Assembly: GCA_015233565.1 (NCBI GenBank)
Contig: JADFXM010000004.1
Coordinates: forward strand, 1 to 64,000
Reading direction: 5' to 3'
Length of the DNA: 64,000 bases
DNA from: Candidatus Rifleibacteriota bacterium
GTDB lineage: Bacteria > Muiribacteriota > Ozemobacteria > Ozemobacterales > Ozemobacteraceae
Shown: piece after piece, positions 17,895 to 27,306 of the stretch
How the letters are laid out: each line of letters begins with the position of its first letter
Position numbering within the stretch: the stretch's first letter is position 1
Translations under genes and position numbers: made by a program
Notes under the pieces: model-generated
Told to the model about the DNA's origin: nothing
Database searches by the model: none
Seen by the model: the letters and a program-made list of their open reading frames with translations, nothing else

Positions 17895-19649
17895 TTATTT
17901 TTGCTTTTTTTCAACCACTCTCTTTTGGGTAAGAGGATCGATCCAGATCTGGCGATAAAGTATAAAAGGGGCGCCAAGCGGAGTTAATTCAAGATTCCGC
18001 ACGTAGGGTTGTACGAGAACGTGAGTGGTATAGTGGTATATGAAAACCCAAGGTGCATCGTTTACGATGATTTGTTCAATTTGATTGTACAGTGGAATTC
18101 GAACGGTTGGATCAATCTCAAATCTTGCCTTTTCAAGCAACTCGTCAACCATCGGATTACTATAATGGCCAAAATTTCCTTGTGCACCGATATTTGTGGA
18201 ATGAAAAAGAGTATACAAAAAATTATCAGGATCAGGATAGTCGGCTGTCCATCCCATTCTGAAGAAACCCACTTTCCCCGCTTCGACACCCTGAAGGTGT
18301 TCACGGAATTCAACTTCCTGAAGTTTACAAGTGATTCCCAGATCACGCAGGTTAGCTAGAATAAATTCACTTGTACGAGTATGGGAAGGATCACGATTAA
18401 ACTGAAGCACTATATCAGGAAAACCTTTCCCATCAGGGTATCCTGCTTCAGCCATGAGTTTTTTTGCTTTGACAAGATCATAGGTATAGACTTGCACACC
18501 TTCAGGAGTTCTTTGACCGGAGTGGGAAGTTTCACTTCCCAGGTTCATTATTCCAGGAGGGAGCACTCCCTTCGCAATCCTCGCTCGCCCATTCAGGATT
18601 AAATTGACAATGGTCTCCCGGTCGATCGCGTAATTGAAGGCTTGACGAACTTTTACATTATCAAAAGGTGGAATTGTTACGTTAAAACATAGATAAAAGG
18701 TTCCCCACCTGGAACTCTCCTGAAAATACTTGCTCCAAAAGGGGTCAGTAACAATGTTTTTATATTCGGGATCAGGAACATTACTCTGGGAAAGTTCTCC
18801 TCGCATAAAAGCGTTAAAAACATCCATTTCCCCTCTCATAATCGGGAATTCAATCCCTTCCAGGTATGGTTTTCCCATAAAATATGTGGGATTAGCCTTC
18901 AAAACAATTTTTTCACCGCTGCACTCAACATAGTAAAATGGACCTGTTCCAACCGGATTTCGAGCAAAATTTTCTCCAAGAGCTTCGACATCTTCACGTG
19001 GAACGATAAAAGCATTACACAAAGCTAAAAGCGATAAAAACGGGGCGAAGGGTTTCTCCAGGGTGAAGGAAATAGTATTACTGGCAACAACCTTTATTCC
19101 CTCTATTTCAGTTGCATGCCCGTCGTTATAATCTTTTGCCCCTTTAATCACCAAAAATTCCTGAGCCCGCTTTGTTTTGGAAGTAGGGCTAAGCAAGCGA
19201 TTAAAGGTGAATCGAACATCTTCTGCTACAACAAGCCTCCCACCATTTTTTGTGGGAATTTTATCTGGTCCGGTGAAGGCGTGAAATTTGACACCATCGC
19301 GAATTTCAAAAACGTAAGTTAATCGATCGTCCGAAACTTTCCAGGATTTTGCCAAAGATGGCGTTACAAGCGCTTTTTCAAAGCCTCCCTTTTCTCCAAC
19401 TTTGAATTCAACCAGACCATCAAAAATCTGGCGACTTACTTCATGCGAAAAAGAGTCTCCGATATCTCTTGGATCAAGGGTTAAAACCTGTGTTGGAAAG
19501 GCCCTTTCATAGATTCCGCCTTCTACGGGAACTTTTGAACAAACTTCGAGTTCATCTTTTTTTACTGTTTCCTGGCAGCCAAAAAAGAAAAGCACTGCAA
19601 GCAAACAAAAACTAAAAAAAATAAGGTATTCTTTTTGTTTATTTTTCAT
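17895..19649 (-). CDS. Second family-5 solute-binding lipoprotein, orphan
   Basis: This 584-aa protein has a short lipoprotein signal (hydrophobic residues 9-24, lipobox VLFFFGC with Cys25). The mature region is an OppA/DppA-like SBP_bac_5 protein: the LTLDPRDIGDS opening, GVKFHAFTGP, VRFTFNRLLSP, VRQAFNYAIDRETIV in the hinge and GRARIAKGVLPPG. It is only distantly similar to the protein at 9791-11605 and probably binds a different ligand. No ATPase or permease gene adjoins it; the nearest transporter ATPases are at 7.7-9.8 kb. Shared use of a transport core encoded elsewhere is possible. Confidence 0.85.
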   Translation of the reverse strand: MKNKQKEYLIFFSFCLLAVLFFFGCQETVKKDELEVCSKVPVEGGIYERAFPTQVLTLDPRDIGDSFSHEVSRQIFDGLVEFKVGEKGGFEKALVTPSLAKSWKVSDDRLTYVFEIRDGVKFHAFTGPDKIPTKNGGRLVVAEDVRFTFNRLLSPTSKTKRAQEFLVIKGAKDYNDGHATEIEGIKVVASNTISFTLEKPFAPFLSLLALCNAFIVPREDVEALGENFARNPVGTGPFYYVECSGEKIVLKANPTYFMGKPYLEGIEFPIMRGEMDVFNAFMRGELSQSNVPDPEYKNIVTDPFWSKYFQESSRWGTFYLCFNVTIPPFDNVKVRQAFNYAIDRETIVNLILNGRARIAKGVLPPGIMNLGSETSHSGQRTPEGVQVYTYDLVKAKKLMAEAGYPDGKGFPDIVLQFNRDPSHTRTSEFILANLRDLGITCKLQEVEFREHLQGVEAGKVGFFRMGWTADYPDPDNFLYTLFHSTNIGAQGNFGHYSNPMVDELLEKARFEIDPTVRIPLYNQIEQIIVNDAPWVFIYHYTTHVLVQPYVRNLELTPLGAPFILYRQIWIDPLTQKRVVEKKQK

Positions 19650-19824
19650 ATTTGTTTCTTTTTTCTCAAGGATAAATTATGTAAACCACACAACCTAAAA
19701 ATTTCTTGGGCGAGGAAAACAAAGCAACTCGCGTTTTTTGAAGGCAAAAAAGGAATGTTTCTGCTGATTCAACCCCAACACTTTGGTAATGAATAAATAT
19801 CTATGAAACGGAAGCATAAAACGA

Positions 19825-22539
19825 TCAAATTTCATGGAGATCGGCAAGATTTTCTCCTGCACTGGCATCACAAACTAGTGGAACTTCCAGGCTAACCACG
19901 TTCTCCATAACTGATTTCATTAATGTTTTTACCTCTGACAACTCATTTTTTGGCGTCGAAAAAACCAATTCATCATGAATTTGCAAAATCAATCGGGTTT
20001 TCAAGCCTTTTTCCAATAATACTTTTCTTGAATCAATCATCGCTTTTTTCACAAGATCAGCTGCAGAACCTTGAAGAGGTGAGTTTCTGGCAACTCGTTC
20101 CCCTGCGGCTTGAACTTGTTTATTTTTTTCCCGGAGTTCTGGAATAGGTCGAGGTCGACCAAAAAGAGTTTCAACCCCACCACTTTCCCTGGCTCTTTTT
20201 AAGTTTTCCTCAAAAAAAGTTGTCACTCCCGGAAACTGTGAAAAAAATTCGTCAATGTAATTTTGGGCTGAAATCCGTGAAATACCAAGATCTTCAGAAA
20301 GCGCGTGTGCTGAAATACCATAGATTATTCCAAAGTTAACTGTTTTCCCGATTTTTCTTTCCAACTCGCTTACTTCCTCAATTTTCTTTTTAAAAATCCT
20401 CGAGGCAGTTAAAGAATGGATATCCCACGAGTTCTTGAAGGCTTCAATTAGAGATGGGTCCTTGGAAAAGTGGGCCAGAAGTCTTAGTTCAATTTGAGAA
20501 TAATCAAGGGAGAGAAAAAGATGGTTTTCGAATGGTGGTTCAAAAGCCCGTCGAATCTTTCTGCCCAATTCACTTTTTATGGGAATATTCTGGAGATTTG
20601 GATTCGAAGAGGAAAGTCGCCCGGTAGCTGTAACGTTTTGATTGAAGTTTGTGTGAACCAGCCCATCTCCTTTTTCTGCGAGTTCGATCAGTGAATCAGC
20701 ATAGGTAGATTTAAGCTTTGAAATTTCACGATGTTCCAATAAATCTGAACAAACAGGATTATCTTTCGCAAGCTGTCTCAACACCTCAGCATCCGTTGAG
20801 AACCCAGTTTTCGTCTTCTTTGGGGGTTTTAATCCCAGTTTAGTGAAAAGAACTTCCTGAAGTTGTTTTGGTGAACTCAAATTGAAATTAAAGCCAACAG
20901 CAGAATGAACAGCCTTTTCGATTTCATGCAACCGATTGCCAAATTCTCTGGATAACTCATTTAAATAGGAAGTATTTATTTTTATTCCCGTCATTTCCAT
21001 TTCAAATAGGATATTCAACAAAGGCAATTCAATATCGAATAAGAGGGAACTCAATTTTCTCTGGGTAAGTTCAGCATCGAAAATAGGTTTTAAAAGAAGC
21101 GGCAAAATCGCATCCTGCCCGCCATATTCAGCGGCCTTATCCAGATAAACCATTGAAAAATCAGCTTTAGTTGCCACTTGACTGAAATCAATTGTTTCAA
21201 GTTTCAAAATTTCCCTTGCCAAATTTTTCAATGCATTTGATCGCATCGGATCAAGGACATAAGCAGCAAGCATTGTATCGTAAAACGGCCCGGGATGTGT
21301 AACACCCTCTCGAGCCAGAAATGATAGATCAAACTTCAAATTATGCCCAATAATAGTCTTTCCCACCAATGCCTTTTTTAACGCTTCAAAAGCAATTTTT
21401 GGATTTATTTGTTCTCCAGGTTCTATTCCAAGGTAGGAATGCCTAAGGGGAACATAAGCAGCCCAATCCCTTGAACAGGCAAAAGAAAAGCCGACAATTT
21501 TGTCAGAACATGGATCAAGGCCGGTGGTTTCAAGGTCAATGGAAATATGATCTCCCGTCATCGCAAAACGTGCCTCAAGATCTGAAAGAGAACAAATCAG
21601 TAATCTTTCTCCCGGAGCTGATTTCAAAGCAAGCTGTTCAACTTCTTCTTCGGCGGGTGGCAAGTTTCCGAAATCTTTTTCAAATTCTGCCAGGATAGAA
21701 GAAAATTCAAACTTCCGCAAAAATGGAACCAATTGAGGCAAAGAACCTTCAAAACCAGTCCATTTGAGGTCCTCAAGGGTCAGATCAATTGGAACCTTTC
21801 TATAAATCTCTGCCAATTTTCTTGATAGTTCTGCAGATTCACGACCACTTTCCAGCTGCTCTCTCAATCGCTTGTTGGGAATTTTTTCCAGGGATTGGTA
21901 AATTTTTTCGATTGATCCGAATTCCTGAATCAATGCCATTGCCTTCTTTTCTCCGATGCCGTCAACACCAGGAATATTATCGGATGAATCTCCCCAAAGT
22001 GCCTTTAGTTCAACAATTCCTAAAGGTGAAAAACCATATTCTTCTGTAAAGGAATTTACATCAAAAGTTTTAAGCTCGGAAACGCCTTTTACACAGAGAT
22101 TAACTTTCACATTTTCTTCGATCAACTGCAATAAGTCACGATCACCAGTTAAAATTTCAATTTCAACCTGTTTGCTAAAAACCTCGGAAAGTGTTCCAAG
22201 AAAATCGTCTGCCTCATATTCCGGGTTTTCCAGGACACGTAATTTAAGGGTCTTAGCAAACTCTCTTGCCAGAGGCATTTGCACAAGAAGGTCAGGAGGT
22301 GTGGGTTTCCGGGTCGCCTTATAATCTGAATAAATTTTTTTACGAAAAGTTTCCTTTGCCGCATCAAAAGCAATTGCTAAATAAGCAGGTTTTTCCTCAC
22401 GCAAAATCTTTAAAATTGTTCGCACAAAGCCAAAAAGAGCTCCAGTGGAAATCCCATTTTTAGTTTTCAAGGAATCTTTTAAAGCAAAATAAGCTCTGTA
22501 AAGTAGGTTATTCCCATCAATCAAGATACATTTTTCCAT
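19825..22539 (-). CDS. polA: DNA polymerase I
   Basis: This 904-aa protein has all three PolA domains. The 5'-3' exonuclease/FEN domain opens with LIDGNNLLYRAYFAL and has the EADD and TGDRDLLQL acidic motifs. The 3'-5' proofreading domain keeps the Asp-x-Glu motif in SIDLETTGLDP plus IGHNLKFDLSFL, so proofreading looks intact. The palm has motif A (SLDYSQIELRLLAHFS), motif B (GKTVNFGIIYG) and motif C (QIHDELVF). It fills gaps and removes primers in repair and lagging-strand synthesis. It starts 12 bp after the upstream TPR gene, so they are probably co-transcribed. Confidence 0.96.
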   Translation of the reverse strand: MEKCILIDGNNLLYRAYFALKDSLKTKNGISTGALFGFVRTILKILREEKPAYLAIAFDAAKETFRKKIYSDYKATRKPTPPDLLVQMPLAREFAKTLKLRVLENPEYEADDFLGTLSEVFSKQVEIEILTGDRDLLQLIEENVKVNLCVKGVSELKTFDVNSFTEEYGFSPLGIVELKALWGDSSDNIPGVDGIGEKKAMALIQEFGSIEKIYQSLEKIPNKRLREQLESGRESAELSRKLAEIYRKVPIDLTLEDLKWTGFEGSLPQLVPFLRKFEFSSILAEFEKDFGNLPPAEEEVEQLALKSAPGERLLICSLSDLEARFAMTGDHISIDLETTGLDPCSDKIVGFSFACSRDWAAYVPLRHSYLGIEPGEQINPKIAFEALKKALVGKTIIGHNLKFDLSFLAREGVTHPGPFYDTMLAAYVLDPMRSNALKNLAREILKLETIDFSQVATKADFSMVYLDKAAEYGGQDAILPLLLKPIFDAELTQRKLSSLLFDIELPLLNILFEMEMTGIKINTSYLNELSREFGNRLHEIEKAVHSAVGFNFNLSSPKQLQEVLFTKLGLKPPKKTKTGFSTDAEVLRQLAKDNPVCSDLLEHREISKLKSTYADSLIELAEKGDGLVHTNFNQNVTATGRLSSSNPNLQNIPIKSELGRKIRRAFEPPFENHLFLSLDYSQIELRLLAHFSKDPSLIEAFKNSWDIHSLTASRIFKKKIEEVSELERKIGKTVNFGIIYGISAHALSEDLGISRISAQNYIDEFFSQFPGVTTFFEENLKRARESGGVETLFGRPRPIPELREKNKQVQAAGERVARNSPLQGSAADLVKKAMIDSRKVLLEKGLKTRLILQIHDELVFSTPKNELSEVKTLMKSVMENVVSLEVPLVCDASAGENLADLHEI

Positions 22540-22551
22540 TTGATTTTCCAG

Positions 22552-24072
22552 CTATTTTATTCTTTCAGAAAGTTCTTTAATCATGTTTCCAGCAATTTTT
22601 GCTTCTTTGGAATCGGGGGGAGCTAGATTAATAATTTTCTCAAAAATTTCCCGAGCCATTTTTCCCGCTTCGGAGTCATTCTGCTGAAGCATAAGGTCAG
22701 TGTAAGCATTTCCAATTGCATTGAGAATTTGAAGATTTTCTGGTTCCTTCTCAAAACCAGCTTTTAATACCACAAGACTATCCCTGATTCGCCCTTCCCG
22801 GGAAAGTTGTTTGGCCTGGTTCAGAATTTCCTCTGCTGAAAGTTTCTTTAGAAGAACATCGGGGGGTCTGGGAGTAAAGCTTCCAACCGGAGTTTGTACC
22901 ATATCGAGAATAGCAGGTGCACTAGCTTTAATATTTTTCTTGGCATCTTCTTCCTCTTTTTTCCTGGCTTCGAAAGCAGCTTGCCGTCGAGCTTCTTCTT
23001 CGACCAGATTTTTAGCTTCGTCACAGAAGGTACCCTTTTTGGACTTTTCAAGATAAATCTTCAAATCAACAGCAGCAGCTTCATTGTTCCCGGTAAGTGA
23101 TTCAAGATATCCTCGGAAAAAAAAGCCATCAGGATGGCTATTGGGCCTATCCTTCAAAAGTGCAATACCATTCTGAATCAACCCAAAATCCGGTTCAGCA
23201 AGGAAATCACGATCTTTTAAAATGCAACGACAATATGCCTCTATGGCCGCGGGTAAATCATCTTTCTCAAGGCAATCCATTGCTTTGTTGTACAATCCAG
23301 TTCCAGGGCCCTGACGAATTGTCCTTATAACCTCAGACTTTTTCTTTTCAACCTTTTCAGACTTCTCATTTTTTTCATTCACTGTTTTTTCTTTGGATTC
23401 TTCTTTTTTACCGGAATCGGATGAATTCGCCGTTGAAGTGCCATCCGAAGGTTTTGGAGATTTCGAACCAGCTGTAGCATCAGCATTTTTTTTGGCGGAA
23501 AAATTTACTTCTTTGGGGGACCCTTCTGAAGAGTCCGCCACCATAAGTTTGGTGGGCGGTTCGGGCAGTTTATGAGCCTTGGAAGGGTCATCAGAAAGAT
23601 TATCGAGACGGTCAAGAGCCTGAGAAAAATCAGGATTCAACGAAAGGGCAGTTCCATAGGCTTCTCTGGCTTCCTGCATTCTCCCCATGGCTTCATAAGC
23701 AAGTCCCATGTTGTAATGTAAGGTAGGCGACTTGGGATTTATGCTCAGTGCTTTGTTATAACACTCCAGGCTCTCTTTAAGTTGTCCAAATTTTTTATAA
23801 ATTATTCCAAGGTTGTGATATGCATGGAAATTATTTGGATCTACTTTTAAAAGCCGAAAATAAATCTCCACAGCCTTTTTGTAATCCTGAGAGGCAGTAT
23901 AATTTACAGCCAAGGAAAGTAAAGAATTTATGTCGGAAGGGTCTTCTCTTAGTCTTTGTTGAAGGGTATCAACATCAGGGAGGTCGGTTTGGCAAAACAG
24001 GTTTTGATCAGAAGAAATAAACAAAAAAAACAGAACAAAAAATCCCCAACTTTTTTTAATAAGTGCTATCAA
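22552..24072 (-). CDS. Exported TPR protein
   Basis: The open frame extends to 24234, but that part overlaps spoVS. A TTG at 24072 gives 506 aa with a good signal-like N-terminus (KKSWGFFVLFFLFISSDQNLFC). The start is uncertain and no strong ribosome site is seen. After it come three consecutive TPR motifs (YKKAVEIYFRLLKVDPN, LKESLECYNKALSINPK, MQEAREAYGTALSLNPD), a Lys/Glu/Ser-rich charged linker, then a second TPR-like region with an EARRQAAFEARKKEEEDAKK coiled coil. It may be a periplasmic or anchored scaffold; no enzyme domain is seen. It lies between spoVS and polA on the same strand. Confidence 0.7.
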   Translation of the reverse strand: MIALIKKSWGFFVLFFLFISSDQNLFCQTDLPDVDTLQQRLREDPSDINSLLSLAVNYTASQDYKKAVEIYFRLLKVDPNNFHAYHNLGIIYKKFGQLKESLECYNKALSINPKSPTLHYNMGLAYEAMGRMQEAREAYGTALSLNPDFSQALDRLDNLSDDPSKAHKLPEPPTKLMVADSSEGSPKEVNFSAKKNADATAGSKSPKPSDGTSTANSSDSGKKEESKEKTVNEKNEKSEKVEKKKSEVIRTIRQGPGTGLYNKAMDCLEKDDLPAAIEAYCRCILKDRDFLAEPDFGLIQNGIALLKDRPNSHPDGFFFRGYLESLTGNNEAAAVDLKIYLEKSKKGTFCDEAKNLVEEEARRQAAFEARKKEEEDAKKNIKASAPAILDMVQTPVGSFTPRPPDVLLKKLSAEEILNQAKQLSREGRIRDSLVVLKAGFEKEPENLQILNAIGNAYTDLMLQQNDSEAGKMAREIFEKIINLAPPDSKEAKIAGNMIKELSERIK

Positions 24073-24115
24073 GCGCTTTTTAAAAGGAAGGGAAAGAATT
24101 TTCTTCAGATTTAGG

Positions 24116-24424
24116 CTATTTCGATTTGGCCTCAACAATGAATTTAATCGCTGTCTTTTCGTTTCCGTCGATTTCGATTTTAGCAAAAGCGATAATTGCG
24201 TATAATTCGATACCTTTTGGAGCCACGTAGCCACGAGTAACAGCGATGGCTTTTACCGTTTGATTTACTGCACCAGCTCCTACCGCTAGCAATTCAACGC
24301 GTGAATCATGTTCAAGTACTGCGGCAATTGCCCCCGCAACTGACTTTGGGTTTGAAGATGACGCAACCCTGAGAACTTCCATTGATACCTCTCCCGTTGC
24401 CTTCTGCATATTTTCAGTAGCCAT
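24116..24424 (-). CDS. spoVS: SpoVS-family protein
   Basis: This 102-aa protein aligns with stage V sporulation protein S along its length: LRVASSSNPKSVAGAIAAVLE, then AVGAGAVNQTVKAIAVTRGYVAP, then IDGNEKTAIKFIVEAK. SpoVS has an Alba-like fold and is a probable nucleic-acid-binding regulator needed for spore coat and septation timing in Bacillus, but homologues occur in many non-sporulating bacteria. GAGGC precedes the ATG. A TATAAT at 24458-24463 on this strand could be its -10, though the -35 is weak. No other sporulation gene is visible here, so spore formation should not be inferred from it. Confidence 0.88.
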   Translation of the reverse strand: MATENMQKATGEVSMEVLRVASSSNPKSVAGAIAAVLEHDSRVELLAVGAGAVNQTVKAIAVTRGYVAPKGIELYAIIAFAKIEIDGNEKTAIKFIVEAKSK

Positions 24425-24660
24425 CTATCTTTGCCTCACAAATTAAGTATAAATTTTATTATAACCTTTTATTTATCTTTTACCAGATATTTTTTTTAAG
24501 GAAATCCTAGAAATCTTCAAAACAACTGAGTAAATCAATATTTTCTAATAGTCAAAAATTTTTCTCTTTGCTCCTCCTTCCCGATAAAGCCCACTCACGA
24601 GCTCCACTAAATACTGTTTAAAGTATACAACCAATATAATACGTGGTAAAGACTCAAAAA

Positions 24661-25893
24661 CTATATATTTTTTACAAGAATACTGGCATTCTGTCCGCCA
24701 AAACCAAAGGAGTTCACCATTCCATAGGAAATCCTTTGCTCTCGGGCTTTTTGAGGAACAAAATCTAAGTCACAGCCTTCACCGGGATTCTCAAGATTCA
24801 CTGTCGGGTGGACAAAACCGCCGCGCATTTGCCGAATAGTTGCCGCAACTCCAACTGCTCCGGCAGCTCCAAGAAGGTGTCCGATCATCGATTTTGTTGA
24901 GTTCACAACAAGTTTCGAAGCATGCAACCCAAATGTTTTTTTAATAGCATTACATTCTGCCGGGTCTCCAATTGGAGTTGAAGTTCCATGCGCATTTACG
25001 TAATCTACTCTTTCAAGGGGAACCTTATTCATGGAAAGAGCTTGCCCCATGGCAAACCTAGCGCCTTCACCTTCTGGGTCGGGGGCTGTAAGGTGGTGTG
25101 CATCAGCTGACGCACCATAACCCACAATCTCAGCCAAAGGTTTAACTCCACGTCTTTGCATGGACTCTTCGGTTTCAAGGACAAAAATTCCCGCTCCCTC
25201 ACCCATAACAAATCCGTCCCTGTCTCGGTCAAAGGGCCGAGATGCCCGTTCCGGTTCATTATTTCGTGTCGAAAGAGCCTTCATCTGAGAGAAACCTGCC
25301 ACTGTCAACGAAGTAACAGCGGATTCAGTTCCTCCACAAACCATTACATCAACCAATCCAAAAGAGAGTTTTAAAAAACTCTCTCCAATGGCATGAAGGC
25401 CAGACGCACAAGCCGACACCACCGAAAAACTGGGTCCTTTAAAACCGTAAGCCATAGTAATATATCCGGAAGCAATGTTACAAATCATCATTGGTACCAA
25501 AAAGGGACTTACCCGATTTGGCCCGGATTTAGCCATGACTTCATATTCGGTCTCATAAGAATGAATTCCACCAATTCCAGTGGCAACAATTACTCCAATT
25601 CTGTGCGGGTCAAACTGGTCTACAGAAAGTTTGGCCTCTTCGATTGCTTCTTTTGCGGCAACCATGGAAAACTGAGAATAACGGTCATGTCTCCTGACGT
25701 CTTTTTTGGGAATAGCCATGGAGGGATCAAAATTTTTCACTTCAGCAGCAATTTTTACAGCATGCCTCGAAGCGTCAAAATTAGTTAACAAAGCCACACC
25801 ACTTTTGCCCTGACGGAGTGATGTTTCAAAGGCCTCGCTTCCAAGTCCTATAGGGGAAACAACTCCCATTCCCGTTACAAATACGCGATTCAT
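24661..25893 (-). CDS. fabF: 3-oxoacyl-ACP synthase II
   Basis: This 410-aa protein starts at the ATG of MNRVFVTGMGVVSPIG, with AAGGAG upstream; the longer frame to 25938 has no site. The condensing-enzyme triad is intact: the Cys in SACASGLHAIG, the His in NAHGTSTPIGD and the His in KSMIGHLLGAAGA, plus the C-terminal GFGGQNASI glycine loop. It elongates acyl-ACP with malonyl-ACP. It is the last gene of the fatty-acid block, 16 bp after the FMN-oxidoreductase-like gene. No FabH, FabG or FabZ is encoded nearby. Confidence 0.95.
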   Translation of the reverse strand: MNRVFVTGMGVVSPIGLGSEAFETSLRQGKSGVALLTNFDASRHAVKIAAEVKNFDPSMAIPKKDVRRHDRYSQFSMVAAKEAIEEAKLSVDQFDPHRIGVIVATGIGGIHSYETEYEVMAKSGPNRVSPFLVPMMICNIASGYITMAYGFKGPSFSVVSACASGLHAIGESFLKLSFGLVDVMVCGGTESAVTSLTVAGFSQMKALSTRNNEPERASRPFDRDRDGFVMGEGAGIFVLETEESMQRRGVKPLAEIVGYGASADAHHLTAPDPEGEGARFAMGQALSMNKVPLERVDYVNAHGTSTPIGDPAECNAIKKTFGLHASKLVVNSTKSMIGHLLGAAGAVGVAATIRQMRGGFVHPTVNLENPGEGCDLDFVPQKAREQRISYGMVNSFGFGGQNASILVKNI

Positions 25894-25909
25894 GACTCTT
25901 CTTCTCCTT

Positions 25910-26869
25910 TTATTCCTCGACAGGCTCCAAACCATCAAAGAAAAGGCGGAAAATCTCTTTTACTGGTAACACTTCCTTAATTTTATAGACGTGTTCCCCG
26001 GCAAAAACCAAACCGTTGTCGAGATCTCCCTCCCGGGCTTTTAATAGTGCATTTACGATGCAAAATGACCTTGAACATCTCTTAAGACAAGAATTACAAA
26101 CTTCAGGATGAGCCCCTCCAGCTATTGCTCTATCTGAAAAGGGTGTGGAAAGGGCATTGCCCGGGAGTCCAACAGGACTATGAATCTTAAAAACATCCCC
26201 CTGTTTTGCTTCAAGATATCTTTTTTTGAAAGAATCAGCGGCGTTACATTCTTCGCTCGCAGCAAAACGGGTTCCTACCTGGACACCATCAACCTTCATA
26301 GCTAGGACTTCCATTAGATCTTCACGATCAGTGATTCCCCCGGCAATCAAAACAGGTATTTTTACAGCCTGTTTAACCAAAGGATAAAGAAATCGGGAAG
26401 ACTTTGTAGTACCCAAATGGCCGCCCGCTTCTTTGCCTTCTACAACAACCGCAGTTGCACCTAAAGATTCTGCTAACACAGCTAATTTTGCCGATGAAAC
26501 AATCGGAACGACAGGAACATTAGCCTTCTTCCCCAAAGCTAAAAGATCTCTGGAAAATCCAGCACCTGCGACAAGAAGATCGATTCCTTCGTCCACGGCG
26601 GTGCGCATCACGTCAATAAAACGGGATGCAGCAACAAGGGTGTTTATTCCAACATAACCACCCTCTGCAATCTTGCGGGCTATTCGGATTTCTTCCCTAA
26701 TTTCGATGTCTGTTAGCCCTGATCCGGCTATTAGTCCAATTCCGCCTTCTCTGGCAACAGCCCCGGCTAATTTTCCTGTAGATACTTTTACAGCCATTCC
26801 ACCCTGGATAATTGGGAACCGGGGTCGAACATTCCCAATTACCAAACGTGGTAAAATTTTTAATCCCAT
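25910..26869 (-). CDS. FMN-dependent nitronate monooxygenase/FabK-like oxidoreductase with Cys cluster
   Basis: This 319-aa TIM-barrel protein is of the nitronate monooxygenase/2-nitropropane dioxygenase family. It shows IIQGGMAVKVSTGKLAGAV at the start, GKEAGGHLGTT for flavin phosphate binding, and VLIAGGITDREDLMEVLAM with GVQVGTRFAAS. Unlike the fabK two genes upstream, it carries CNSCLKRCSRSFC near residues 237-249, a spacing that could bind metal or an Fe-S cluster. Paralogy with FabK and position between acpP and fabF suggest a role tied to acyl chains, or protection against nitronates; I cannot decide. Confidence 0.75.
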   Translation of the reverse strand: MGLKILPRLVIGNVRPRFPIIQGGMAVKVSTGKLAGAVAREGGIGLIAGSGLTDIEIREEIRIARKIAEGGYVGINTLVAASRFIDVMRTAVDEGIDLLVAGAGFSRDLLALGKKANVPVVPIVSSAKLAVLAESLGATAVVVEGKEAGGHLGTTKSSRFLYPLVKQAVKIPVLIAGGITDREDLMEVLAMKVDGVQVGTRFAASEECNAADSFKKRYLEAKQGDVFKIHSPVGLPGNALSTPFSDRAIAGGAHPEVCNSCLKRCSRSFCIVNALLKAREGDLDNGLVFAGEHVYKIKEVLPVKEIFRLFFDGLEPVEE

Positions 26870-26926
26870 AATGCTTTCCCCGAACCGATTAAGAACCGAA
26901 ATCGGCCAAATTAAGCAAACCCAAGT

Positions 26927-27166
26927 TTAGGTACTTTTCTTGCTTTGAATGAATTCAACAGCATTCTGAACTGTTTTTAACTTTTCAGCTTCTTCATCTG
27001 GTATTTCGATTCCAAAGTGCTCTTCCAAATCCATTACCAGCTCTACTGTATCCAAACTGTCGGCTCCCAAATCCTCAATAAAGCTAGCTTCGGGCGTAAC
27101 CTGCTTTTCATCCACCTGCAGTTTGTCCACAACAATTTTTTTAATTTCTTCAAAATAGTTACTCAT
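26927..27166 (-). CDS. acpP: Acyl carrier protein
   Basis: This is a 79-aa acidic four-helix protein with the phosphopantetheine site [12 protein letters not shown]; Ser37 is the attachment residue. The third helix [13 protein letters not shown] is typical. AGGAGG lies five bases before the ATG, one of the strongest ribosome sites of the block, consistent with the high level usual for ACP. It carries growing acyl chains between FabD, FabF, FabK and PlsX, all encoded around it. Confidence 0.96.
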   Translation of the reverse strand: MSNYFEEIKKIVVDKLQVDEKQVTPEASFIEDLGADSLDTVELVMDLEEHFGIEIPDEEAEKLKTVQNAVEFIQSKKST

Positions 27167-27306
27167 GTGGCCTCCTAACGAACATTAAATATTTAAGGCA
27201 AAATCAAAAACCAAATTCACAAATTCTAAAACAGCGTGTGGGATTTATAGCTTCAATCAAAAAGAATGTCAAGGAAAAAATTATCCCTAACTTCTGAGTT
27301 CGACCG

